Below are positions 1 to 8,119 of a stretch of 64,000 bases of DNA, in pieces. A model generated the notes under the pieces. That model was not told the origin of the DNA. It did no database searches and saw only the letters and a list, made by a program, of their open reading frames with translations. The stretch's first letter is position 1, and each line of letters begins with the position of its first letter. Both the position numbers and the translations under genes were made by a program. Origin of the DNA: Gimesia sp. (GTDB taxonomy: Bacteria; Planctomycetota; Planctomycetia; Planctomycetales; Planctomycetaceae); the NCBI RefSeq assembly GCF_040219335.1, contig NZ_JAVJSQ010000019.1:186001-250000 (forward strand), read 5' to 3'.

Positions 1-1938
1 AATCTGCTGGATGACTTTGAACGTTATGTGCGCCATCAGATGTGGGAAAAAGCACTAACGACGATCAAGGATCTGTCTGCTTCTCAGTCCAGTTCCGCCC
101 TGCTCCCCACGCATGATGGTTTTCTGATCGATGCGAATCAGCGGATCTTTCGAGCCCTGACTTCACTACCACCCGCAGGACGAGAAGCATATCGACTTTT
201 CTATGATGGCAAGGCACGTAAGGAGTTTGCTGAGCTCTCGGAAAAACATCCGCTGCATTCCGCTGATGCCGAAAAGCGGGCAACCGAGATTTATTACCAG
301 TATTTTCTGACCTCCATTGGCGATGAAGTCGCTGACCTGCTGGGAAATCAGGCTTTTGAACGGGGCGATTTTCTTCAGGCGGCCGAATACTGGCGCTCGA
401 TTCTGGAGCATCATCCCGATACCAGCCTGCCGGAACTGGATTTGAATGTGAAGCATGCGCTGGCATTGATCCGGGGGGCACAAATCAAACGGGCTGCTGC
501 AGCGATTGAGGTGATCGCGCAACAGTTTCCTGGCCAGAAAGTGACTCTGGGAGGCAATGCCCTTGATCCGGTTCCCTATCTGAAATCTTTACTGCCCGAG
601 CAGAACGTATCTTCTGTTGCTTCTTCGAATTCCAATGAACGAAAGCTGGTCTCTCAGTCATTCCAGTTACCCGATTCTGATTCTCAACCACACTGGCAGT
701 TACATTATCTGGATCAGAGTGTGGAACAGGCGCTGCAGAATTCTCAATCAGATTATTACGGCCGCAGCAAATCGTATGCAACCTACGTGCCTCCCATTGC
801 CGTTGATCAGCAGCATGCCTATGTAAATTATTATGGTGTCTGTTTTGGTCTCGATTTGAAGTCCGGGAAGCTGCTCTGGAGGAACGCGAAATTCAAGGAT
901 CTGGGAAATCATTTCAACAACTATAGTTTTCATCAGTCCAGCCATCTCAATCAGTATCATATTGCTGTGAGTGGAGATTATGTCCTGGCCACGCTGATCC
1001 CTCAGAAGGAAATGAACCGCTACCGTGCCTGTTATCGGCTGGTTGCCTATCAGAAAAAGACGGGTAAACAACTCTGGCAAACCAGTGTGAATAACGAAAG
1101 CTATATCTGTGAGCCTCTGGTAGTTGCAGAGCAGATTTATACGATCTCGCACCAGCAGAACAGTAAACAACTCAATTTGAGTTGCCTGTCGTTGAAGACG
1201 GGAAAGAAGGAGTGGGGGATTCCCCTGGGATCTGTCGTGGCAGGCAGTTCTACAAACGGGATGGAAGATATGCCCTCTCCCGTACTCAAGCTGAATGGAG
1301 AGTCACTTCTGGTACTCACTAATAATGGGGCTCTGTTTGATGTTTCCTTGCCTGGAAGATCGATCAACTGGGTATTCCGGTATCCCTATCCCGTCAATCA
1401 GTCGACCTCCAACAATTACTATGCTGCTGCCAATGAGGAAGTACAACTGCATTCCAGAGGGCAGATGTACTGCGACAATAATTTGCTCTATTTCAAAGAA
1501 GAAGGCGCCAGCGAAGTCTATGCGCTGGATCTGGCTACCAAAAAAGTGGTCTGGAAACGTCCCATCAAAGTGGCTGCTCAACTGGTGGGAATTGATCATC
1601 AAAATGTCTACCTGCTCTCCAGGGAACTGGAGGCCTTGAGTCGTGAAACAAGCCGATTAAACTGGGCTGTTTCTCTGCCCATCGCGGCGGGAGGCTTGAG
1701 TGCCGTCATCGATCCGCAGCACGCCTGGATATTTACCAGTCGGGGTATCTTCGAAATTTCGAAATCAAACGGGGATATTCTTGATATTTATCGCGGGCAC
1801 GATCTGAGTTCGTTGGGGGGGGCGATCAGTCTGAAACAGGGATTAATGCTTTGTATTTCCAATCAGGCTGTGACCGCATACCCCTCCACTCCCGCTGGAA
1901 AACAGAAGTCAAAAGAAACACCAACATCAGAACCTTAA
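1..1938 (+). CDS. PQQ-type beta-propeller protein with helical-repeat N-terminus (5' end outside window)
   Basis: The reading frame is open from base 1 (N-L-L-D-D-F...), so the true start and any signal peptide lie upstream; a GTG at 28 is only the first start-like codon inside the window. Counted from that GTG, residues about 60-170 are helical and TPR-like, with repeated aromatic and alanine-rich helices. Residues about 210-620 carry the recurring PQQ/BamB-like blade pattern, a Leu-Asp-Leu-x-Ser/Thr-Gly-Lys-x-x-W motif (for example LDLKSGKLLW, YQKKTGKQLW, LDLATKKVVW). Such proteins are usually periplasmic or outer-membrane scaffolds; no quinoprotein catalytic residues are visible. It ends 4 bases before the next gene and heads the same operon. 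The exact role is unknown. Confidence 0.85.
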   Translation, partial: NLLDDFERYVRHQMWEKALTTIKDLSASQSSSALLPTHDGFLIDANQRIFRALTSLPPAGREAYRLFYDGKARKEFAELSEKHPLHSADAEKRATEIYYQYFLTSIGDEVADLLGNQAFERGDFLQAAEYWRSILEHHPDTSLPELDLNVKHALALIRGAQIKRAAAAIEVIAQQFPGQKVTLGGNALDPVPYLKSLLPEQNVSSVASSNSNERKLVSQSFQLPDSDSQPHWQLHYLDQSVEQALQNSQSDYYGRSKSYATYVPPIAVDQQHAYVNYYGVCFGLDLKSGKLLWRNAKFKDLGNHFNNYSFHQSSHLNQYHIAVSGDYVLATLIPQKEMNRYRACYRLVAYQKKTGKQLWQTSVNNESYICEPLVVAEQIYTISHQQNSKQLNLSCLSLKTGKKEWGIPLGSVVAGSSTNGMEDMPSPVLKLNGESLLVLTNNGALFDVSLPGRSINWVFRYPYPVNQSTSNNYYAAANEEVQLHSRGQMYCDNNLLYFKEEGASEVYALDLATKKVVWKRPIKVAAQLVGIDHQNVYLLSRELEALSRETSRLNWAVSLPIAAGGLSAVIDPQHAWIFTSRGIFEISKSNGDILDIYRGHDLSSLGGAISLKQGLMLCISNQAVTAYPSTPAGKQKSKETPTSEP

Positions 1939-1942
1939 TCAG

Positions 1943-2812
1943 ATGGAATGTAATATGTGTGGTAAGTTACTCCTGTCACAAAGTCGAAGCTTGTTTTTAC
2001 TGGCGCTGGCTCTGCCCTGCTTTGCTCAACTGTCACCGGTCGCTGCTGAAGGTGAAACCGGGATTACCGTTGTAGGGACTGGCATTGTTGAACAGAAACC
2101 AACGGTCGTCGAAATGACCGGACTGGTCATCGGTCAGGGCCAACTGGCGGGAGATGCTGTTACCAAGTATCACGGAAATCGACGCCGGGCCGAAGATGCA
2201 TTTAAAAATCTGAAGATACCAGGACTGGTCATTCAGGGGGATGGGATGTCACTCTACTCGTCCTTAAATGCCAGTCAGATGCAGGCCATGATGCGGGGCA
2301 TGGCTGTGAATAATACGCAGTCTCAGGAGTTATCGGTCTCAGAAACACTCAAGTTACGTCTGACGGGAGTTGATAAGCTGAGCTCCGAAGAACTGCTGGA
2401 AATGATCGTTCGGATTGTTGATGCCGGCAAAGATGCGGGAGTGGTGATTGGTAATGATACGACTCCCATGGTGCCGGGAACATATAACGCTTCTAAAGCA
2501 CGCAATACGATGGTCGCCTTTAAAATTCAAAACGTGGAAGACTTGAAAAACAAAGCGTATGCGAAGGCCCTGGAAGATGCACGTGCTCAGGCGGAGGCAC
2601 TCGCAAAGCTGGCGGGGGGCAAACTCGGGAAAGTTGTGGCCATCAATACTGTGGATCCAAACCAAAAGAGCAGCGACAGTTCCAGTCAGATGCTGGCACA
2701 GTATCTGGCTGTCCTGGGAATGAGAGTCGGTCAGTCTGAAGAGCAGTCCTCCGCACTGTTGAAAGAGATCCCTGTTTCTGCCGTCGTTCGCGTTACTTAT
2801 GCTCTCGAATGA
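1943..2812 (+). CDS. secreted SIMPL (DUF541/YggE-like) domain protein
   Basis: This is a 289-residue protein with an N-terminal signal peptide: a hydrophobic stretch at about residues 12-28 and a likely cleavage near the Ala-Ala-Glu at about 33-36. The mature part starts with the family pattern TVVGTGIVEQKPTVVEMTG and ends with the helix AYAKALEDARAQAEALAKLA followed by a final beta strand. Both are hallmarks of SIMPL/YggE domains, which form periplasmic oligomers linked to oxidative stress in Escherichia coli. It overlaps the next gene by four bases (ATGA), so the two are probably translationally coupled. A second in-frame ATG at 1955 is also possible as start. The role within this operon is not known. 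Confidence 0.85.
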   Translation: MECNMCGKLLLSQSRSLFLLALALPCFAQLSPVAAEGETGITVVGTGIVEQKPTVVEMTGLVIGQGQLAGDAVTKYHGNRRRAEDAFKNLKIPGLVIQGDGMSLYSSLNASQMQAMMRGMAVNNTQSQELSVSETLKLRLTGVDKLSSEELLEMIVRIVDAGKDAGVVIGNDTTPMVPGTYNASKARNTMVAFKIQNVEDLKNKAYAKALEDARAQAEALAKLAGGKLGKVVAINTVDPNQKSSDSSSQMLAQYLAVLGMRVGQSEEQSSALLKEIPVSAVVRVTYALE

Positions 2813-3879
2813 ATCCTCAATTATACGAGCGTCAAATGAGTATTTCTGTAATCATGAGAATTGTTGCCGGTGGGCTGTTTCTGCTGTGCAGCTTTGCACA
2901 GATTCAGGCGCAGGAAATTCTACCCCGGCATGTCACTTCTGCAACCGTCAAGTCAATTCAGCGGGGCCTCGATTATCTGGCGAAGCAGCAGACAACCAGC
3001 GGTAGTTTTCAAACAACCCAGGATGGCAGTACCTATCCCGTCTCAATGACTTCGCTGGCGGGAATCGCCTTTCTGGCCAATGGAAATACGCCGACCCGAG
3101 GGCCCTATGCCGATCAGGTGCGGAAAGCGACCGAGTACGTATTGAGTCAGGCTCAGCAGAACGGTCTGATCGCAGCCGGTGCAGAAAATGGACGCCCGAT
3201 GTATGGACATGGATTCTCATTGCTGTTTCTTTCCAGCGTATACGGTATGGAGACAGACGCAAAAGTCCGCGCCCGGATTGCCAAAGTGGTCAAAGATGGT
3301 ATCCAGTTAACCTCTTCCGGACAGAGCCCTTTAGGAGGCTGGATTTATACCCCGGGCGGAGGAGATGAAGGCAGCGTCACCGTCACCCAGATGCAGGGAC
3401 TCCGGGCTGCGCACAATGCCGGCTTTACCGTACCCAAGGGAACGATTCAGAATGCTGTCCGCTATCTGGAACTCTGTCAGACACCTGAGGGGGGGATTCG
3501 CTACTCATATCATTCCGGCAATGATACCCGCCTGCCGATATCTGCTGCCGCAATTACCTGCCTCTATTCCGCCGGGGAATATGAATCACCGCTGGCTGAA
3601 GAATGTATGGAGTATGTTTACGGACAGTTCAAAAACCGAAAAAGTGGATTTCAGTCGGGACATTATTTTTATTTGAACCTGTATGCCTCGCAGGCGTTTT
3701 ACCAGGCAGGCGATGATTATTGGGATGCCTACTTCCCGGGGCAGCGCGACAGTCTCATCAAATCACAGGCATCCAACGGGAGCTGGAACGGCGATGGAGT
3801 CGGTCCCATTTTTGGAACCAGCGTCGCCTTAATCGTTTTACAACTGCCTTATAAGTTTTTGCCAATATATCAACGTTAA
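2809..3879 (+). CDS. secreted prenyltransferase/squalene-oxidase-fold repeat protein
   Basis: The 356-residue product has a signal peptide (hydrophobic core IVAGGLFLLCSFAQIQA, about residues 17-34). At least four repeats of the alpha/alpha-toroid type follow: a helix ending in YLxxxQ, then Gly-Gly/Gly-Ser-Phe or Gly-Gly-Trp turns (GLDYLAKQQTTSGSF, LGGWIYTPGGGDEGS, YLELCQTPEGGIRY, IKSQASNGSWNGDG). This resembles squalene cyclase and prenyltransferase beta-subunit repeats, but the DxDD cyclase motif is not visible, so a structural or binding role is as likely as catalysis. The ATG overlaps the upstream stop; internal ATGs at 2836 and 2854 also give a signal peptide. Homologues beside MoxR/VWA genes are common in planctomycetes. 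Confidence 0.85.
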   Translation: MNPQLYERQMSISVIMRIVAGGLFLLCSFAQIQAQEILPRHVTSATVKSIQRGLDYLAKQQTTSGSFQTTQDGSTYPVSMTSLAGIAFLANGNTPTRGPYADQVRKATEYVLSQAQQNGLIAAGAENGRPMYGHGFSLLFLSSVYGMETDAKVRARIAKVVKDGIQLTSSGQSPLGGWIYTPGGGDEGSVTVTQMQGLRAAHNAGFTVPKGTIQNAVRYLELCQTPEGGIRYSYHSGNDTRLPISAAAITCLYSAGEYESPLAEECMEYVYGQFKNRKSGFQSGHYFYLNLYASQAFYQAGDDYWDAYFPGQRDSLIKSQASNGSWNGDGVGPIFGTSVALIVLQLPYKFLPIYQR

Positions 3880-3929
3880 TCGACATGTATTGTGACCAGC
3901 AGACAGGCTGGTAGAACAGGGAGTGAATC

Positions 3930-4982
3930 TTGTCTGAAATGAAAACAGCACCAGATATGGCAGCTTTGGAGAAGCTCAAAGCCGCCCAGGAACGGATTCG
4001 CGAACAGATTCGCAAGGTCGTAGTTGGTCAGGATGATGTCGTCGAGCAGTTGCTGGTCAGTATTCTTGCGGGGGGGCATTGTATTCTGGAAGGAGTCCCG
4101 GGCCTGGCGAAGACGTTGCTGGTCTCTACGCTGGCTAAAAGTCTGTCACTGGACTTTGGTCGGATCCAGTTCACTCCCGACCTGATGCCCGCCGATATTA
4201 CCGGGACCGATGTGATTTACGAAGATCGACAGACTGGAACGCGAGAGTTCCGGTTTATTGAAGGACCGATTTTTACCAATCTGTTGCTGGCAGATGAAAT
4301 CAACCGGACACCTCCCAAAACACAGGCGGCTCTACTTCAGGGGATGCAGGAAAAGAACATTTCCGCAGGGACGAAACATTACAAACTCCCCCGCCCGTTT
4401 TTTGTGCTTGCGACCCAGAACCCGATTGAACAGGAAGGGACCTACCCCCTTCCCGAGGCGCAGCTGGACCGGTTTCTGATGAAGATCATTGTCCAGTATC
4501 CCACGCGCGATGAAGAAAGACAGATTTACAAAACAGTAACTGGAGAAGAACAGTCGGAGCCGGAAGCCACCTTAACGGGAGAAGAAGTGCTGGAGCTTCA
4601 GCATCTGGTACGCCGGGTTCCCATCAGTGATTTTCTTGTAGATTACACCATGGACCTGATCCGGGCGACACGCCGCGACTGCGAAGATGCTCCGGAGTTC
4701 ATTAATCGTTGGGTGCTCTGGGGGGCGGGGCCACGTGGTGGGCAGTCTCTGATTCTGGCAGCCAAGGCCCGGGCTGCTCTGTATGGTCGCCCTGAAGTCT
4801 CTGTGGAAGATCTCCAGGCGGTTGCTAAGGCCGTTTTGCGCCACCGGATTGTTCTGTCTTACAACGCCGAGTCGGAGGGCCAGACACCGGATTCCGTAAT
4901 TGAAAAACTGATCGCGGAAACTCCATTATATCAGAGCACTGCCGGAAAGGATGGTCAGTTTGAACACATACTTAAATCCTGA
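3930..4982 (+). CDS. MoxR-family AAA+ ATPase
   Basis: The 350-residue cytosolic AAA+ protein carries Walker A GVPGLAKT (about residues 54-62), Walker B LLLADEIN (about 118-125) and the MoxR signature TQNPIEQEGTYPLPEAQLDR, followed by the small lid domain. MoxR ATPases act as chaperones that mature or activate partners with VWA domains, and such partners follow directly here. The TTG at 3930 is preferred over the ATG at 3939 because AGGGAG at 3918-3923 lies six bases before TTG. The 3' end overlaps the DUF58 gene by 32 bases. Family assignment is very secure; the substrates are inferred from gene order. Confidence 0.95.
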   Translation: MSEMKTAPDMAALEKLKAAQERIREQIRKVVVGQDDVVEQLLVSILAGGHCILEGVPGLAKTLLVSTLAKSLSLDFGRIQFTPDLMPADITGTDVIYEDRQTGTREFRFIEGPIFTNLLLADEINRTPPKTQAALLQGMQEKNISAGTKHYKLPRPFFVLATQNPIEQEGTYPLPEAQLDRFLMKIIVQYPTRDEERQIYKTVTGEEQSEPEATLTGEEVLELQHLVRRVPISDFLVDYTMDLIRATRRDCEDAPEFINRWVLWGAGPRGGQSLILAAKARAALYGRPEVSVEDLQAVAKAVLRHRIVLSYNAESEGQTPDSVIEKLIAETPLYQSTAGKDGQFEHILKS

Positions 4983-5958
4983 GATCGCAGGCAGTCTGGC
5001 CGGGATTGGGTTCAAGGCCCGCCAACCGGTTGAGGGTTCGATAGCTGGCCTGCACCGCAGTCCCCTGCACGGTCTGTCTCCGGAATTTGCCGACTATCGC
5101 AGCTACACGCCCGGTGATGATTTGAAGAACCTGGACTGGAAAGCGTATGCCCGTTCGGACCGGTTTTATATTAAACGTTTTGAAGAAGAGTCGAATTTAC
5201 GTGCCGTCTTTATTGTCGATTCTTCGGCCTCGATGAAGTACGGCGGTCCTGACTTTTCCAAGTATGATTGTGCAGCAACAATCGCCGTCTCGCTGTCGTC
5301 TGTTTTATTGAAACAACGTGATGCGGTTGGCCTGGCGATACTCAATGATCGTATTCAGGAAGATCTGCGGACCGGGAGTACTGCCTCCCATCTGGCCAAA
5401 TTCATGGAAGTGCTGCAGCAGACCGAACTCCAGGGAGAAACCGATATTGGCCCGGCTGTCGCCCAGGTTGCGGATCAGATTCACCGTCGAGGCATCGTTG
5501 TTGTTCTGTCTGATCTGCTGACACCGCTGGATCGATTTTACGAGTCGCTGGGCAAGCTGCAATACGCAGGACATGAGGTGATTGTGATGCACGTACTGCA
5601 CCGTGATGAGGTAGAGCTTCCATTCAAAGATTCTGTGATCTTCAAAGACATCGAGGGCGAAGAAGAGATCTTTGCCGAACCATGGGCCTTTCATAAGGCG
5701 TATCAGGCAGCCATGGAAGAGTTTATTCAGGAGACACGCCAACGCTGTCAGTTCTGTGGCATCGACTATCTGCAGATATTTACTGACGCCAATCTGAGCA
5801 GGGTTTTGAGCAGCTATTTACACAATCGGCAGTTTGCAGGAGCGAAAACACATCGGGGACGAATGGCGTCGCTCGGTGGATCTGCCGGTTCAGACAATCA
5901 CACATCAGACTCCCCTGCTCCCGATTCCAGAGCAGGCCAAACATCAGAAAGCGAGTAA
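4951..5958 (+). CDS. DUF58 domain protein (VWA-like)
   Basis: This 335-residue soluble protein has the DUF58 hallmark YRSYTPGDDLKNLDWKAYAR at about residues 49-68. A VWA-type metal site DSSAS (about 90-94) in a beta-strand context follows. There is no signal peptide or membrane helix, so it probably acts at the cytosolic face next to MoxR. The tail (about 295-335) is Ser/Gly/Pro-rich and disordered-looking. The gene starts inside the 3' end of moxR and is followed after 9 bases by the first membrane VWA gene, the standard MoxR-DUF58-VWA order. The biochemical function of DUF58 is not established. Confidence 0.93.
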   Translation: MVSLNTYLNPEIAGSLAGIGFKARQPVEGSIAGLHRSPLHGLSPEFADYRSYTPGDDLKNLDWKAYARSDRFYIKRFEEESNLRAVFIVDSSASMKYGGPDFSKYDCAATIAVSLSSVLLKQRDAVGLAILNDRIQEDLRTGSTASHLAKFMEVLQQTELQGETDIGPAVAQVADQIHRRGIVVVLSDLLTPLDRFYESLGKLQYAGHEVIVMHVLHRDEVELPFKDSVIFKDIEGEEEIFAEPWAFHKAYQAAMEEFIQETRQRCQFCGIDYLQIFTDANLSRVLSSYLHNRQFAGAKTHRGRMASLGGSAGSDNHTSDSPAPDSRAGQTSESE

Positions 5959-5967
5959 CCAGTCTCA

Positions 5968-8109
5968 ATGCAGTTTCTGGCTCCCCTACTTTTGACGGGA
6001 ACGGTTCTGGCAACCGCACCGATCATTATTCACCTGCTAAACCGCAGACGGTTTATCCGCGTGGACTGGGCGCCCATGGAATATCTGAAGTTAACTCTGA
6101 AGACAAATCGTCGGCGGTTACGGCTGGAACAGTGGCTTTTGCTTGCGATTCGAACGCTGGCGGTTCTGGCTCTGTTTCTGGCGGTGGCACGCCCCATCAG
6201 TTCGGGTACAAATCTGGCGGGGTTCCTGACGGTGGAAGGTCGGGCAAGCCGCGTGATCGTACTGGATGATTCTCTGAGTATGTCTTATCAGACCGGCGAA
6301 CAGTCTGCTTTCAGCCGGGCACAAAATGCAGTTCGGCAGGTTTTGAACCAGTTGGGACCGCAGGATTCGGTATCGGTGGTACTGGCTTCTCAACCGGAGC
6401 AACCACTCGTGCGGATGGCACATCTGACAGAGAAAGAGCGGGACCAGTTGATTGCGCGCATCAATGAGATTAATTCCAGCCAGATGGCCAGTCACTGGAT
6501 TTCTACCTTAGAGGAAGTAGATCGCCAACTGAAAGAAGCCACATTCCCGATTAAAGAGGTGATTATTGTTACCGATCTCTGGTCGGCCGGTTGGACTTCT
6601 GAAGTGCGCGATCTTTGTGACCGTTGGTCGGGCGAACAAGTAACGTTGCGATTTATCGATATCGGAAATGAGCCGACGGGGAACCGTGTACTACGTTCGC
6701 TTGATCAGGACAGCCGGATTGCACTGGTCGATCAGGAAGTTAAATTGACTGCCGTCATCGAGAATTCCAGTACAGAACCGCTTAAGTCAGGTCAGGCATT
6801 GTTAGACGTGGACGGAAATGTTACTCCAGTGACCCTGCCTGAAATTCCAGCAGAAAAAACGGTGACCGTTCCCGTGAGTGTGCGATTTGATGAACCGGGT
6901 CAGCATGTCGTAACTCTATCCATTCCTGCAGATTCCTTGATGGAAGACAACGTTCGCAGCAAACTGATCAATGTTCGTCAGATGGTCGATGTCGTTCTCG
7001 TTGATGGCGAACCGGGGCTGAATCCCTTCGAGAGTGAAACTGATTTTCTGGCGCTGGCTCTGTCAGCCGGAAATTCAAACTGGCAGGTGACACAAACGGA
7101 AAGTTCAACCTGGAAATCACAGTTATTGACAGCCCCGGATCTGATCGTCCTGGCCAATGTGGATCAGCTGTCAAAGGAGCGCGTCGCCGAACTGGAAGAA
7201 CTGGTCTCGCTGGGAACCGGTTTAATGATATTTGCCGGCGATCAGTGTGACTTGCAACTCTATAACGAACGACTGTTTAAAGGGGGAAATGGACTCCTTC
7301 CGGCAAAAATCAATCAGATTCGGGATTTGCAGGCGCAAGGGCTGGTTATCGAACCAATCGCTGATTCTCCGATTGAGTTACTGAAGAACCTGACTCCGGA
7401 ACTGTTGAGTCGGGTGCGTCCCCATCGATTTGCGGATGTTGTTCTGGAGCAAGGTGAAGGACAGCGTCAGGTTAACGTGTTGGCACGCTGGAATGATCCC
7501 CAGCAGTCTCCTGCAGTATTAGAAAAGCGTTTTGGTGAAGGTCGCGTCCTGTTCTGGACCATTTCAGCAGATAAAAGCTGGAGCGACTGGCCAGCAGAGG
7601 CGAGTTTTGTTCTGGCCATGCGGGTAGCGGCACAGGAAATCGCGGCAGAAATTCAACGGGGCGAGAATCTGGTTGCCGGTGAACCGATCCACCTGGAACT
7701 GGAGACGATTACCGCGCCTCAGTCTGGTGAACTGGTCTGGCTGGATCGTGACTTGAAACCCCTGGAGGTCCGTTTCGGTATGGAAGGTGAATCGAAGACG
7801 ATTCTCAGCTCAGATCCGATTCGTTATTCAGGCGTCGTAGAAGCAACGTGGCAAGGCACACAATCTGGCGGGCAGACTCAGAAATTTGCCATCAATGCGA
7901 ATGTGGAAGATTCATTGCAGGAAAGGCTGAATGAGCAGGAATTGCAGCAGTATCTGGGGCGCATGCCTTTAAAGCTGATTCGTTATCAGGGAAAAGAAAT
8001 GGACTTATCGACAGCCGGAACTGAATTATGGCGATATCTGGCAGTCGTATTACTGGGTTGTCTGATTTCCGAGAGTATGCTGGCGGCCTGGATTGGTCGT
8101 CGTCGCTAA
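5968..8109 (+). CDS. BatA-type membrane protein with VWA domain
   Basis: The 713-residue protein starts with a BatA-type N-terminal module: a membrane helix at about 1-22, the HLLNRRRFIRVDWAPMEYLK segment, and a second helix at about 54-76. A VWA domain follows whose metal site is D100-x-S102-x-S104. The middle (about 240-320) resembles CARDB/Ig-like beta domains and about 330-440 looks like a GATase-like alpha/beta fold. A final helix at about 690-708 ends in a basic tail. This is a two-sided membrane anchor with a large extracytoplasmic part. It is a likely MoxR client because it sits third in the MoxR-DUF58-VWA block. The frame ends just inside the start region of the next gene. Confidence 0.88.
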   Translation: MQFLAPLLLTGTVLATAPIIIHLLNRRRFIRVDWAPMEYLKLTLKTNRRRLRLEQWLLLAIRTLAVLALFLAVARPISSGTNLAGFLTVEGRASRVIVLDDSLSMSYQTGEQSAFSRAQNAVRQVLNQLGPQDSVSVVLASQPEQPLVRMAHLTEKERDQLIARINEINSSQMASHWISTLEEVDRQLKEATFPIKEVIIVTDLWSAGWTSEVRDLCDRWSGEQVTLRFIDIGNEPTGNRVLRSLDQDSRIALVDQEVKLTAVIENSSTEPLKSGQALLDVDGNVTPVTLPEIPAEKTVTVPVSVRFDEPGQHVVTLSIPADSLMEDNVRSKLINVRQMVDVVLVDGEPGLNPFESETDFLALALSAGNSNWQVTQTESSTWKSQLLTAPDLIVLANVDQLSKERVAELEELVSLGTGLMIFAGDQCDLQLYNERLFKGGNGLLPAKINQIRDLQAQGLVIEPIADSPIELLKNLTPELLSRVRPHRFADVVLEQGEGQRQVNVLARWNDPQQSPAVLEKRFGEGRVLFWTISADKSWSDWPAEASFVLAMRVAAQEIAAEIQRGENLVAGEPIHLELETITAPQSGELVWLDRDLKPLEVRFGMEGESKTILSSDPIRYSGVVEATWQGTQSGGQTQKFAINANVEDSLQERLNEQELQQYLGRMPLKLIRYQGKEMDLSTAGTELWRYLAVVLLGCLISESMLAAWIGRRR

Positions 8110-8119
8110 AGAAAGAGTT